Of a stretch of 64,000 nucleotides of DNA, positions 1 through 10,326 are shown one piece after another (the first letter of the stretch is position 1; each line of letters begins with the position of its first letter). The notes under the pieces were generated by a model. The model was not told the origin of the DNA, did no database searches, and saw only the letters and a program-made list of their open reading frames with translations. The position numbers and the translations under genes are program-made. Source of the DNA: an uncultured Clostridia bacterium (GTDB taxonomy: Bacteria > Bacillota > Clostridia > Oscillospirales > Ruminococcaceae); assembly GCA_947626755.1 (NCBI GenBank), contig CANQTP010000007.1, positions 1 through 64,000 of the forward strand. Direction: 5' to 3'.

Positions 1-917
1 ATTGCGGCGTTGTCTCCACAAAGATACAGCGCGGGCATATAAAGCTTGAAGCCCTTCTTTTTGCACTCTTTTTCAAGTAAATTTCTCACCGCTGAATTTG
101 CGGAAACTCCCCCCGCAAGTGCAACTGTTTTATATCCGAACTGTTCCGCAGCGGCGATCGTCCTGCTCACCAGAATTTCCGAAACGGTTTTCTGAAAAGA
201 CGCCGCAAGGTCGTTTTTATTTATTTCAACGCCCTTTTGTTCCGCGTTGTGGGCAATATTTATTACCGCTGTTTTCAGTCCTGAAAATGAAAAATCAAAT
301 TCGCAGCCCGAAATTTTCGGGTGGGGCAAAGTATAAGTATCGGGGTTTCCCGTCTGCGCCGCCTTGTCAATATGAACGCCGCCGGGGTACGGGAATCCAA
401 GAACTCTTGCCGCCTTGTCAAAGGCTTCCCCTGCCGCATCGTCACGAGTTCTGCCGATAACGTGATACTTTGTGTAGTCAAGGACTTCTATAATATGCGA
501 ATGTCCGCCGCTTGCAACAAGGCAGAGGTAAGGCGGTTTAAGGGTTTCGTCCGTGAGGTAATTTGCCGCGATGTGTCCCGCGATATGGTGAACGGGAACG
601 AGAGGTTTCCCGGTCGCCATTGCAAGACCTTTTGCAAAGCTCGTTCCCACAAGCAGTGCACCGATAAGCCCCGGGGCATATGTCACCGCAAACGCATCAA
701 TATCGTCAATGGAACATTCCGCATCCGAAAGCGAACGTTTCACCACGTCAAGAATATTTTCGCAGTGCCGTCTTGAAGCAAGTTCGGGAACTACCCCGCC
801 GAATTTTTTATGCTCCTCAATCTGCGAAGCTACGATATTTGAAAGAATTTTCTTTCCGTCCTCCACAACCGCCGCGGCAGTTTCATCGCAGGAGCTTTCA
901 ATTGCAAGAATTTTCAT
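1..917 (-). CDS. tsaD: tRNA N6-adenosine threonylcarbamoyltransferase TsaD (3' end outside the window)
   Basis: Reverse-strand reading gives [32 protein letters not shown]...[12 protein letters not shown]...[18 protein letters not shown], typical of TsaD/Kae1. This ORF is missing from the supplied track because it runs off the window edge. Confidence 0.95.
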   Translation of the reverse strand, partial: [305 protein letters not shown]

Positions 918-920
918 AAT

Positions 921-1571
921 TTATTTTCCTTTTTGACCGATAATAATTGTTGTATTTCCCATTCTGAAAACTTTGCGGACATTTTCAAATCCCGCGTTTT
1001 CAAAAAGCAATATCTGATTTTCAATTGTGCAGGGCGTGTCAAAATGATAAAATTCATTTTCGGGAATGTTCATTTCCGCGCGGAACTTTTTATTTTCTGC
1101 AAAGCAACGATCCTCTTCGTCCTGCGTTTCGACCATGTAGTCGCATTCGATATAAACGCCGCTGTTTTCAAGCGAAGAATATATCCGTTTATAAAGTTCA
1201 AGTTTATTTTCTTTTGGAAAATGGTGCATTGTCTGAAAAGAAACAGCGGCGTCAAATTTATTTTCTTCAAAACTTGTTCTGAAATAGTCACCGCAGATAA
1301 GCACAATATCCTTATCGGAAAATTTCACCGCAAGTCTTTCAAGCATTTTCATTGTAAGGTCAATTCCCGTAACGGACATATGCGGGAATTTTTTGAAAAT
1401 TTCCTCAAGTTCAAGTCCCGTTCCGCAGCCGAGATCGAGGAGCGTTTTTGTATTCTGTGGGATAAGTTCAGCCATTTCCGAATATGCTTCTTTACAGCCG
1501 ATAACTTCGTTCAGCATATGTTCATCATAACCGTTTACACGCCGTTCAAAGAATTCGTTCATTTTCTCCAT
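921..1571 (-). CDS. class I SAM-dependent methyltransferase
   Basis: 216 aa; motif I LLDLGCGTGLELEEI, followed by GIDLTMKMLERL. Confidence 0.85.
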   Translation of the reverse strand: MEKMNEFFERRVNGYDEHMLNEVIGCKEAYSEMAELIPQNTKTLLDLGCGTGLELEEIFKKFPHMSVTGIDLTMKMLERLAVKFSDKDIVLICGDYFRTSFEENKFDAAVSFQTMHHFPKENKLELYKRIYSSLENSGVYIECDYMVETQDEEDRCFAENKKFRAEMNIPENEFYHFDTPCTIENQILLFENAGFENVRKVFRMGNTTIIIGQKGK

Positions 1572-1644
1572 ATTATCACCTTAAAATAATTTTACCACAT
1601 TTCCCCGGATTTTGCAATAGCTTTTGGAAATAAAGAAAGAAAAA

Positions 1645-1673
1645 CCGAAAGCCCCCGCAACGGGAGCTCTCGG
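1645..1673 (-). terminator. Rho-independent terminator downstream of the HtrA-like gene
   Basis: On the minus strand: CCGAGAGCTCCCGTTGCGGGGGCTTTCGG followed by TTTTTC. Confidence 0.75.
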
Positions 1674-1721
1674 TCTTTACAAAGAAAGGAAGTATTGAAA
1701 GAAGGAAGCATTCAGAGTTAA

Positions 1722-3089
1722 TTATTCATCCGTCTCCACAGGAGTTTCGTCAAGAACTATCTCAATGTCGATATTATCATCATCTCTTGCAAGTGTGACT
1801 GTCATTGTTTCACCGGGTTTATGACGGTTCTTGGCTGCTACAAGTTCATTCATACTGCTAATGTCCTTGCCGTCTGCCGCAACTATAACATCGCCTTCCG
1901 CAATTCCTGCCGAAGCAGCACATGAATCCGCTTCGACTGAAACTACCATTACGCCTTCATCAACGGGAAGATTATAGTAACGCTGTACCGCAGGAGTAAT
2001 GTCCGTTCCTGTAATTCCGATCTTGGGAGTGGAAACATATCCCTTGTTCATAAGATCGTCAAGTATGGGCATTGCATCTGTTATAGGGATCGCAAAACCA
2101 ACGCTGTCAACATTTGCGCCGCCGATCTTTGAAGATGTTATTCCCACAACTTCGCCTTTGCTGTTAAGAAGCGGACCGCCCGAGTTGCCGTTGTTGATAG
2201 CCGCATCGGTCTGGATAAGCGTCATGGTAGCAGTGCCGCCGTTTGAAAGTTCGGTGGTAAGCTCTTTTTCAAGTCCCGAGATCATTCCGCCCGAAGCTGA
2301 AAGTCCCAGTCCGAGAGGATAACCAAGGGTAATTGCTCTTTCACCCATGACAAGCTTGTCGCTGTCGCCGATAACCGCGGGGATAAGTCCCTTCGCGTCT
2401 ATTTTAAGGAGCGCAAGGTCTGTGTTTTCATCATAACCGATTATCTCCGCTTCATGTTCGGACTCGTCCGACATTGTAACGACTACCTTGTCCGCCTTGA
2501 CGGTCTTTGACTCTACATTATATCCGCCGTTGAAAAAGCTGAACGGGTTGTCGTAGAATGAATCTGCTCCGCCTGTGGAGACAAGTTCATCATATGTGGT
2601 CTGGATAACGTGACAGTTGGTGATGATATATCCGTCCGAGGAGAGGACGATTCCTGTAGCAGTTCCCTGCTGTTCCGCTTCTGTGAAAGTTGAGGAAATA
2701 AGCACTACCGAAGGAGTTGCCTTCTTGATTATCTCGGGATCGGTAAGTTCATCGCTGTCCTTGGAATCAATATTGAGAAGATTTCCCAGTGAAGTGTCCT
2801 CATCGCCTTCATTGGTCTGGGGGATAGCGGTCACAGTCTCGATCCTGCTTGATGTTTCCTCGGTCTCGGAAGCTGTTTCCGAAATTGTCTGCTGCTCGGT
2901 ATCAGTGTCCATCGAATTTGCAATATATGAACCTCCGAATCCTGCCGCTCCGCCTACAAGCGCCATGGAAAGAACCATTGCTGCAGCTTTTGCGGCTTTC
3001 TTTCCTCCGCCGTTCTTGGGAGGCTCGGGCTCTTCGGGAGTATAGCTTGCAGTGTAAGTATAGTTATTTTCATTATTGTTTTCGTACAT
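1722..3089 (-). CDS. HtrA/DegP-like S1C serine protease with one TM segment and a PDZ domain
   Basis: 455 aa; TM segment, catalytic ITNCHV / DLALL / GNSGGPLL, C-terminal PDZ. Confidence 0.93.
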   Translation of the reverse strand: MYENNNENNYTYTASYTPEEPEPPKNGGGKKAAKAAAMVLSMALVGGAAGFGGSYIANSMDTDTEQQTISETASETEETSSRIETVTAIPQTNEGDEDTSLGNLLNIDSKDSDELTDPEIIKKATPSVVLISSTFTEAEQQGTATGIVLSSDGYIITNCHVIQTTYDELVSTGGADSFYDNPFSFFNGGYNVESKTVKADKVVVTMSDESEHEAEIIGYDENTDLALLKIDAKGLIPAVIGDSDKLVMGERAITLGYPLGLGLSASGGMISGLEKELTTELSNGGTATMTLIQTDAAINNGNSGGPLLNSKGEVVGITSSKIGGANVDSVGFAIPITDAMPILDDLMNKGYVSTPKIGITGTDITPAVQRYYNLPVDEGVMVVSVEADSCAASAGIAEGDVIVAADGKDISSMNELVAAKNRHKPGETMTVTLARDDDNIDIEIVLDETPVETDE

Positions 3090-3261
3090 ATAAATTCCAC
3101 CTTTTCTGCGTCCGAATAAATCGGATATGTTTTTTGTTTACAGTTACATTGTAATATTATATTGTGTAAAATGTGTGAAATGTCAACGAAAGATATTTAA
3201 AATACTGTGTAATTAAAATCAACATTATTTTACCTTAACATCACCGAAACTGCCGATATTT

Positions 3262-4323
3262 TCACAAAATCGGTCTCCGCCACGTAATTTCCGCGATCTT
3301 TGCCGAAAGCTTTTCCGCGGCTTTGCGGTGGGTCACGAAGTTTGGATGTTTTTCCGAACCAATGCCGTCCTCGGGCTTCTGAACGTCCAGCCTTAACGCA
3401 AATATTCTGCTGTCACCAATCTCCCGCACCGCGTTCTCAATGTTCGGGAACAGCTCGTCTCCCATCATTCCGAGAACACATATTATATACGGGTCGGGAT
3501 TCTTCTTTCTTATGTTCCCGATAAAATCTTTATATGCTTTCTCAAATCCACGTAAACGTTCGGGAATATCCTTTGTATAAGTCGCATCGTTAGTCCCGAG
3601 GTTCACAACTATCACATCGGGACGGAATTTTTCAAAATCCCAAGGAATATGCTCCTCTATGCCCAACGTTCCTTCAATGCCTATGTCGGTGTAGTCGTAA
3701 AGCATGGGCATTACCCAGCCGTCATTGATATTGCCGTCACTTGTGGAACTTGAATAAACGCCGATACTGCTCCATGAAATTAAATTGAAGTCCGCTCCGA
3801 AACGCCGCGCCGTCAGCGCAGCATAGTTTATGCAGGGATTTTCCGTTTCAGTGCGGAAACCTTCCGTTTCGTCCTTGCCTTCGATCCCGAAACCGCAGGT
3901 AATGCTGTCACCTACAAATTCAATTTTCATTTCCCGCGGCTCTGTGGGAGAAATTTCCCCGTCCGCGGAAATGCTCTTTATTCCGATCTTGTCAAACGCC
4001 GACTCGGAAAGCTTAACTATGCGTATCTTCACTGTTTCCGCACTGTCGCTTCTGTAAATTTCATACTCCGACGTTCCCGACTCCACCGCAAAGCGTTTCC
4101 GCGGCGTTTCCTCATCATTTACAAAAACAGCCATATAGCCTTGGAAAATGCCTTTCCAAGGCTCGTCCAAAGTCCAGTCCGTCCACAGTTCCGCGGAAAG
4201 TTCCCTGCCCGTGAACATGAACTCAATTCCCGAACAGCTCCAGCTGAGATAGCGTGTATTGTCACGGAACAGCGTTCTGCCCAGAGCGCGGACTGTTCTA
4301 TCATCGGCGAAAAAATTTTTCAT
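3262..4323 (-). CDS. SGNH/GDSL hydrolase, CE2-type esterase-like
   Basis: 353 aa; FVGDSITCGFG (block I), VNLGTNDA (block III), N-terminal jelly-roll-like module as in carbohydrate esterase family 2. Confidence 0.8.
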   Translation of the reverse strand: MKNFFADDRTVRALGRTLFRDNTRYLSWSCSGIEFMFTGRELSAELWTDWTLDEPWKGIFQGYMAVFVNDEETPRKRFAVESGTSEYEIYRSDSAETVKIRIVKLSESAFDKIGIKSISADGEISPTEPREMKIEFVGDSITCGFGIEGKDETEGFRTETENPCINYAALTARRFGADFNLISWSSIGVYSSSTSDGNINDGWVMPMLYDYTDIGIEGTLGIEEHIPWDFEKFRPDVIVVNLGTNDATYTKDIPERLRGFEKAYKDFIGNIRKKNPDPYIICVLGMMGDELFPNIENAVREIGDSRIFALRLDVQKPEDGIGSEKHPNFVTHRKAAEKLSAKIAEITWRRPIL

Positions 4324-4342
4324 TGAAATACCCCTTTATATT

Positions 4343-4786
4343 TTATTCGGGAATTTCCCTTATATCCATGTTGACATAGTCGTTAAAAACTTTGTAAATT
4401 TCGGGAAAGTCTCTTTTCACCCGCACAGGCTTCAGGTCAAGATCCGTAAAGCAGTGCTTCGTCTCCCCCGTTGTGAGAAGCGTTCCGTCCGCCTTGTTTA
4501 TAACTTCATATGAAACGGTCATTTTAAAACCGTTATATTCGGTAATTTTCGGAATAATTATAACTCTGTCCCCGAAACGCGCAGACGACTTGTATTCGCA
4601 GGACGCTCCCAGAACTATTATCATGATCCCCATATCTTCCATTTTGTCGTAGGAAAATCCCACCTGCTCGAGGAAATCCACCCTTGCGTCCTCAAACCAG
4701 CGTACATAATTGGAGTGGTGAACTATCCCCATCTGATCCGTTTCGTAATAGCTTACCCTGTGTTCGTAAAGTTTTATCTTCTGCAT
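4343..4786 (-). CDS. YbgC/FadM-type acyl-CoA thioesterase (hotdog fold)
   Basis: 147 aa; YYETDQMGIVHHSNYVRWFEDAR is the 4HBT signature. Confidence 0.88.
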   Translation of the reverse strand: MQKIKLYEHRVSYYETDQMGIVHHSNYVRWFEDARVDFLEQVGFSYDKMEDMGIMIIVLGASCEYKSSARFGDRVIIIPKITEYNGFKMTVSYEVINKADGTLLTTGETKHCFTDLDLKPVRVKRDFPEIYKVFNDYVNMDIREIPE

Positions 4787-4810
4787 TTTATCATTTCCTT
4801 ATATAAAATA

Positions 4811-6169
4811 TTAATCGGCAATATCTTCCTCATCAATACCCGGTATCTCATCGGAAGGTATGCTGCCGCTGTTTTCATTTTCTGATGGTATGCCGCCGTT
4901 TTCGGCATAAATGTTTCTGAAAATTTCGTGAAACATATCCGTTGCCGCCGCAGCGTTTATGAAAGGCTCCGTATCCGCAGTTTCACCCGTTCCGCGGCTG
5001 TACATCACAAGGATATATTCATTCCCTTCTCCGCCCGAAACAATAGCGCACTCGCCTAACGTGTAGTAATCTTCCTGCGGCAGAAAGCCGTACTTTTCCG
5101 CAATTTCCTTATCCGGAAGTGCGGAAGAAAACATATCATAATCGGTGTTTGTCATGCAGTCATGCATAAACCCGCCGTTTTCATTCTGATGTATGAAATT
5201 GCAGATCTCCTTGAAATAAACTGCGGATTCTCTTGCCGTCAGTCTGAACCAGTAATTGTCCTTCGTCATTCTCTGGGGAAGTCCCAGACTTGCAGCGTAG
5301 CTGTTGAATTTTTCATATCCGATATAGTTGTAAAGCATTTTGTAAGCGGTGTTGTCGCTTTTCACAAGAGCCGCTTCTATAAGTTCCCGAACGGTAAATT
5401 TTGTCCCAACAGGCTTCCCGCCGATAAGCTCCGAAGGGCTGTTGAGCATTTCCTCCGTCATTTCATACTCCGCATCAAGATCCACAGATCCGTCAAGAAT
5501 GCTCCTTGCGTAAATTGCCTTTATGATACTTCCTGCCGAAAATCTTTCGTCCGCGTTGTACTCCATGCTGCACCCCGTGGACGTGTCATAATATAAATAG
5601 CTCACATCTACGCCAAACGGACGGAGTATATCATAAAGTTCATTGTAAATATCCTCAAACATTGGGTCGTTAATGTCAAATCCCGGTGAACTGAGTTCAA
5701 CTTCCTCATCGGGAATGTATTTTTCAAATTCCGCCGCGGCATTCCCTACAGCTGCCGCGGCGGTTTCGGAAACAGTCTCTTCCGTCACGGGAGTATCAGC
5801 CGTTTCAGCGACCGTAACGGCAGTTTCGGAAGTTTCCGCGCCGCTGCTTACAACAACTTCCACTTCCGAACCCCTTGCACATTCTTCCCCCGCTTCAATG
5901 CTCTGGGAAATGACTGCGCCTTCGGAATATTCTTCCGAATACTCCCTGCCGCTTTCTTTTATGACTATAAGGTCTTTGTAATAATCCGCCGCTTCCTCAT
6001 AGCTGTAACCCACAAGGTCGGGCATAAGGATCATCTCATCTTTTTTCTCTATACCGCCGCTGTCCGTTCTGAAAACAGTGTAATACCCGATCCCGCCCAT
6101 AATAAGAAGCGAAACGAGAATGATCATTACACTTATGAGTTTTTCGTAAACTATCTCCGATCTTAACAT
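4811..6169 (-). CDS. membrane-anchored PASTA-domain plus class A beta-lactamase-like serine hydrolase
   Basis: 452 aa; N-terminal TM, PASTA-like MPDLVGYSYEEAADYYKDL...GAVISQSIEAGEECARGSEVEVVVS, then SIIK (SxxK) and KSDNTAYKML (SDN). Confidence 0.78.
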   Translation of the reverse strand: MLRSEIVYEKLISVMIILVSLLIMGGIGYYTVFRTDSGGIEKKDEMILMPDLVGYSYEEAADYYKDLIVIKESGREYSEEYSEGAVISQSIEAGEECARGSEVEVVVSSGAETSETAVTVAETADTPVTEETVSETAAAAVGNAAAEFEKYIPDEEVELSSPGFDINDPMFEDIYNELYDILRPFGVDVSYLYYDTSTGCSMEYNADERFSAGSIIKAIYARSILDGSVDLDAEYEMTEEMLNSPSELIGGKPVGTKFTVRELIEAALVKSDNTAYKMLYNYIGYEKFNSYAASLGLPQRMTKDNYWFRLTARESAVYFKEICNFIHQNENGGFMHDCMTNTDYDMFSSALPDKEIAEKYGFLPQEDYYTLGECAIVSGGEGNEYILVMYSRGTGETADTEPFINAAAATDMFHEIFRNIYAENGGIPSENENSGSIPSDEIPGIDEEDIAD

Positions 6170-6193
6170 TCCGCAGACCCTCCATGCAGAAAA

Positions 6194-9100
6194 TTACTCT
6201 ATTGCTTTTAACGATGTCGCCATATCTATTTTTTTCAGACGGAAATACAGCGTTATGTTCACCAGAAGCGCAAACGCCAGCGTAAGCGCAGCCGCCGCCA
6301 AAAAGCAGTAAACGGGTATTCCCGGCGCAAACATCACCGCATCGACTTCAGCCGTTTTTACAACGAATTTTTCAAGGAATATCCCCAGAACCAGTCCCGC
6401 AGCCGTACCCATAAGCGTTGAGACCATGTTTTCCCTGTAAATATACGCCGCCACTTCTCCGTCATAGAATCCCAGAACTTTTATTGTTGCAAGTTCGCGG
6501 ATACGCTCGTTTACGTTGATGTTTGAAAGGTTGAACAGCACTACGAACGCAAGCGCTCCCGCCGAAACGATTATTGCCACAACTATCAGCGAAAGACTGT
6601 CCACAAGGTCGCGGAACTTGTCTCCGCCGTCTTCGGAATATGTCACCGCAAGAACATCGTCATTTTGCAGCAGCTTTTCCGAAAGTTCGTCCGAACGCTC
6701 CGTATCGGTCATGTCAAGCAGGAACATATTCCCCGAAAATCCGTCCATGCCGAGCTTGTTGTAAGTCTCTTTCGTCATATATGCGTAATTGAAAGTGTAG
6801 TTCTCGCAGATGGCGTCCACCGCAACAGGAACGGTGCTTTCCCCGAAATATACCCTGTCATTCACCGAAACGCCTAAAAGCCGTGCAAGCTTTTCGCCGA
6901 TAATAACGCCGCCGCCAAGCGAAACGGGAGCTTTCCCAACACGTTCGTGCAGGTCTATGAAATCTCCGAAATTATCATTCGTATCGGGAACCAGAAGGTA
7001 AGTTTCATAACTGTCGCCGTCAACGTTGCGGATATCCTCTGTGATCTGCATTACAAGCTTGCTTTCGCTGACGATCCCCGAATCCGCACAGTCGGCGGAA
7101 ACAGCTTCATAATCGGCTTCTCCGTCACTGTCGTCAACTGCGGCAATTGCATCATACCTGAAAATATCCCCGTACTGACGATCCACAATAGCGGTGATGG
7201 ATTCCCGCAAGCCGAATCCCGTCAGCAGGAGCGCGGTACAGCCCGCAATCCCTATTACCGTCATAAGCAAACGAGCCTTGTATCTGAAAAGATTGCGGTA
7301 TGTGACTTTGGTGGTAAATTTAAGACGTTTCCAGATAAATCCTATACGTTCCAGAAGAATACGCTTGCCGTCCTTTGGCGGCTTGGGACGCATAAGCTGT
7401 GCGGGGCAGGAAACAAGTTCCTGCCTGCTTGCGTAAAGTGAGGAAAGTCCCGTGCAAAGGCACGCCGCCACAATGCAGCCTATGGCGTAATCCCAGCGGA
7501 ATTCCGAAATAAGATAGGGCTGGCTGTACATACTCTGATAGCAGACGAAAATTACCCGCGGCAGCGTGTTAAAACCTATCAGCAGCCCGATAAATCCTCC
7601 CGGAATGCTTGCTGCCATAGCGTAAAGTATATACTGGGAAATTATAGTAAATCTGCTGTAACCAAGTGCTTTGAGAGTTCCTATCTCGGTGCGCTGTTCC
7701 TCGACCATACGTGTCATTGTAGTCCAGCAGACAAGTGCCGCAACAAGAATGAAGAATATGGGGAAAACCGCCGCTATGGCGTCAACGCGTTCGCAGTCCT
7801 CGGCATAGTGGGAATAGTAGGGATTGTATTCGCGGTCGAAAACATACCATTCCGCATCGTCCACCGCATCATGAGCTTCCTGCTCCGCATCGGCAATTTC
7901 CTGTTTTCCGTCGGCAATCTCCGTGCGGGCGTCCTCAAGTTCGGCTTTTCCGTCCGCAAGTTCCGCTTTTGCATCTTCAAGCTCGGCTTTTCCGTCTGCA
8001 ATTTCCTGCTTTGCATCTTCAATTTCCTGTCTGCCGCTTGCAAGTTCGGCTTCTGCATTGTCAAGTTCGGTCTTTGCATTGTCAAGCCGGATCCTCGACT
8101 CCGCAAGTGTGTTTTCCAGTTCACGAGCCTGTGCGGAAATTCCCGCCGCGTATTGGGAAATTCCCTGTCCCGCCGCTGTTTTGGCATCATCATCATATCC
8201 GGGCGGAGTCATCATATACGCCGTAAGAAGCTGTTTCAGCGTATCATCAACAGTGAAAAGTCCGCCTGTTTCCAGTGTGGAAACAACTTCATTCACCGCA
8301 TTTTCGTCCGTAACGGAACTGTTTCCGTAAGCAGCAACAATGCCGTTCAGGTATTCCGCAAGACCGTCAAGGGCGGGAACCGCTTCAAGACCGTTGTTAT
8401 ACTCCTCTTCGCCGTCGGCAAGTTCTTTTCTGCCGTCGGCGATCTCCTTTTCGGCGTCTGCAAGTTTTGCTTCGTTTTCGGCAATTTCCGCTTCGCCGTC
8501 TGCAATTTCCTTCTCGTGATCGGCAATTTCCTTTTCACCGTCGGAAATTTCCCGCTCGCCGTCCGCAAGTTCCTTTTCCGCATCGGCAAGTTCGGCTTTG
8601 GCATCGTCTATTTCCTCATAGGCTTCGTCCAGAATAATGCCTTTTCTATGCTCGATCTGCGTTTCCGCAAGCTTTTCAAGAACTTTGGTATTCTTTTCAA
8701 CAATGTTTTCGTATTCTTCGGTGTACGGGTCAACGCCGTCAGCTTCCGCAAGGCTTATGTAAACGTCCGTATAGATGTCGTAGGCAAAATTTTCCTCGGG
8801 AATGAGCAGCCAGCCGTTTATAACGCCGTTGCCTATGGAAGCGTTTCCCCGCTCGTAAGCTATGTAAACGGGAGATTTCGCCTTGCCCACAATTGTAAAT
8901 TCCGTATTTGAAAGATAGTCGGAAATTTCCCTGTCATCACCTGTTTTCAGGACGATCTTATCCCCCACGTTCGGAGTGGACGCGTTAAAGAAGCGTTCGT
9001 CCGCAATGATCTCATCGGGGGCTTCGGGAAGCCGTCCTTCCACAAGATACGGCTTGTTTATGCCGCTGTCAGGGTCGTAGGAATAAACTTTCAGGATCTT

Positions 9101-9406
9101 TCCGTCCAGTTCCCCGCCGTCCGCAACAAGTTCAGCGGAATAACCCGCGTAGACTTCATCGGAATGGGCGGCATTTTCCGCAGCGGAGACGTCCTCATCG
9201 TCAAATCCCAGTTCGGAAAGCAGGTGTATATCCGCCAGACCCTGTTCGTCAAGGTACCGGGCGGAACTTTTTTTCATGTCCGAACCCGCCGCTTTTACGC
9301 CTGCAAAGAATCCGCTTCCTATTGCAATGATGGCAAGTATTGCCAGAAATCGACTTTTGGTGTTCTTCAGGCTGCGGACAGTGTTCAGGAATAGTCTTTT
9401 CTTCAT
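6194..9406 (-). CDS. FtsX/MacB-like ABC transporter permease with long periplasmic coiled coil
   Basis: 1070 aa; N- and C-terminal FtsX-type TM blocks, internal heptad-rich ELADGEREISDGEKEIADHEKEIADGE.. repeats; adjacent to its ATPase gene. Confidence 0.9.
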   Translation of the reverse strand: MKKRLFLNTVRSLKNTKSRFLAILAIIAIGSGFFAGVKAAGSDMKKSSARYLDEQGLADIHLLSELGFDDEDVSAAENAAHSDEVYAGYSAELVADGGELDGKILKVYSYDPDSGINKPYLVEGRLPEAPDEIIADERFFNASTPNVGDKIVLKTGDDREISDYLSNTEFTIVGKAKSPVYIAYERGNASIGNGVINGWLLIPEENFAYDIYTDVYISLAEADGVDPYTEEYENIVEKNTKVLEKLAETQIEHRKGIILDEAYEEIDDAKAELADAEKELADGEREISDGEKEIADHEKEIADGEAEIAENEAKLADAEKEIADGRKELADGEEEYNNGLEAVPALDGLAEYLNGIVAAYGNSSVTDENAVNEVVSTLETGGLFTVDDTLKQLLTAYMMTPPGYDDDAKTAAGQGISQYAAGISAQARELENTLAESRIRLDNAKTELDNAEAELASGRQEIEDAKQEIADGKAELEDAKAELADGKAELEDARTEIADGKQEIADAEQEAHDAVDDAEWYVFDREYNPYYSHYAEDCERVDAIAAVFPIFFILVAALVCWTTMTRMVEEQRTEIGTLKALGYSRFTIISQYILYAMAASIPGGFIGLLIGFNTLPRVIFVCYQSMYSQPYLISEFRWDYAIGCIVAACLCTGLSSLYASRQELVSCPAQLMRPKPPKDGKRILLERIGFIWKRLKFTTKVTYRNLFRYKARLLMTVIGIAGCTALLLTGFGLRESITAIVDRQYGDIFRYDAIAAVDDSDGEADYEAVSADCADSGIVSESKLVMQITEDIRNVDGDSYETYLLVPDTNDNFGDFIDLHERVGKAPVSLGGGVIIGEKLARLLGVSVNDRVYFGESTVPVAVDAICENYTFNYAYMTKETYNKLGMDGFSGNMFLLDMTDTERSDELSEKLLQNDDVLAVTYSEDGGDKFRDLVDSLSLIVVAIIVSAGALAFVVLFNLSNINVNERIRELATIKVLGFYDGEVAAYIYRENMVSTLMGTAAGLVLGIFLEKFVVKTAEVDAVMFAPGIPVYCFLAAAALTLAFALLVNITLYFRLKKIDMATSLKAIE
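7866..8600 (-). repeat. two blocks of degenerate 21-bp (7-aa) repeats encoding coiled-coil EIADGKAELEDAK-type heptads in the permease
   Basis: Recurring TCGGC(T/A)TTTCCGTC(T/C)GCAA-type units at about 7866-8100 and 8395-8600; translated E(I/L)ADGE(K/A)E repeats. Confidence 0.75.
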
Positions 9407-9418
9407 GGACTCACCTCG

Positions 9419-10120
9419 TTACCACTCGATAGTTTCCACGGGAACGGGGTTTTCGTTCAGAGTGACCCGCGAGACTTTGCTGTTTTTTATCTTTATGACT
9501 CTGTCCGCCATGGGAGTTATTGCCTGATTGTGAGTTATAACGACTACCGTCATGCCCTTTTCCCGACAGGTGTCCTGCAAAAGTTTCAGGATCGTCTTGC
9601 CTGTATTGTAGTCAAGCGCACCTGTTGGTTCGTCGCAAAGCAGCAGCTTGGGAGATTTTGCCAGAGCCCTTGCAATGGAGACTCTCTGCTGTTCGCCGCC
9701 CGAAAGCTGTGCGGGGAAATTGTTTATTCTCTCTCCGAGACCCACCTGTCTGAGAACTTCCTCCGCGTCCTCTGCATCGGAACATATTTCCGTTGCAAGT
9801 TCAACATTTTCCTTTGCGGTAAGGTTCTGCACAAGGTTGTAGAACTGGAAAACAAATCCAATATCCTGACGGCGGTATCTGGTCATTTCCTTTTTTGAAT
9901 AGGCGGCAATATTCTTGCCGTCAACGAATATTTCCCCCTCGTCGCAGGTATCCATGCCGCCCAGCATATTCAGAACGGTGGTCTTGCCCGCGCCCGAAGC
10001 CCCCACGATAACGGCGAACTCTCCTTTTTCTATCTCGAAGCTTACGCCGTCGGAAGCAGCAATAGTAACTTCTCCCATTTTGTACCGTTTAAAGACATTT
10101 TTAAATTCAACAAAGCTCAT
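9419..10120 (-). CDS. ABC transporter ATP-binding protein (LolD/MacB type)
   Basis: Start re-chosen at [16 protein letters not shown] (the track ORF begins at 10231). Walker [10 protein letters not shown], signature [15 protein letters not shown], Walker [13 protein letters not shown]. Confidence 0.93.
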   Translation of the reverse strand: MSFVEFKNVFKRYKMGEVTIAASDGVSFEIEKGEFAVIVGASGAGKTTVLNMLGGMDTCDEGEIFVDGKNIAAYSKKEMTRYRRQDIGFVFQFYNLVQNLTAKENVELATEICSDAEDAEEVLRQVGLGERINNFPAQLSGGEQQRVSIARALAKSPKLLLCDEPTGALDYNTGKTILKLLQDTCREKGMTVVVITHNQAITPMADRVIKIKNSKVSRVTLNENPVPVETIEW

Positions 10121-10326
10121 TTGGGTAAAATATCCTTTCAGAAAAATATAATTATGATAATTATACCATACTTTTCTTAAAAAGTGTATACAATTTTTAT
10201 GATTTTTTGTGATAATCAGGTGAAATTTCAATTATCCCCGCCCGCCGCTTGCAAAATATCGGAATATGTGATATAATGTTGTAAAATTGCTTTTTATGCG
10301 ATATTATAATAAACGAGGAATAAAAA

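Noticed and set aside
7808-8911. 367-aa plus-strand ORF with repetitive Phe/Ser-rich sequence (and 14688-15458, 256 aa)
   Set aside because: Reverse translation of the permease coiled-coil repeats and of addA respectively; no independent coding evidence.
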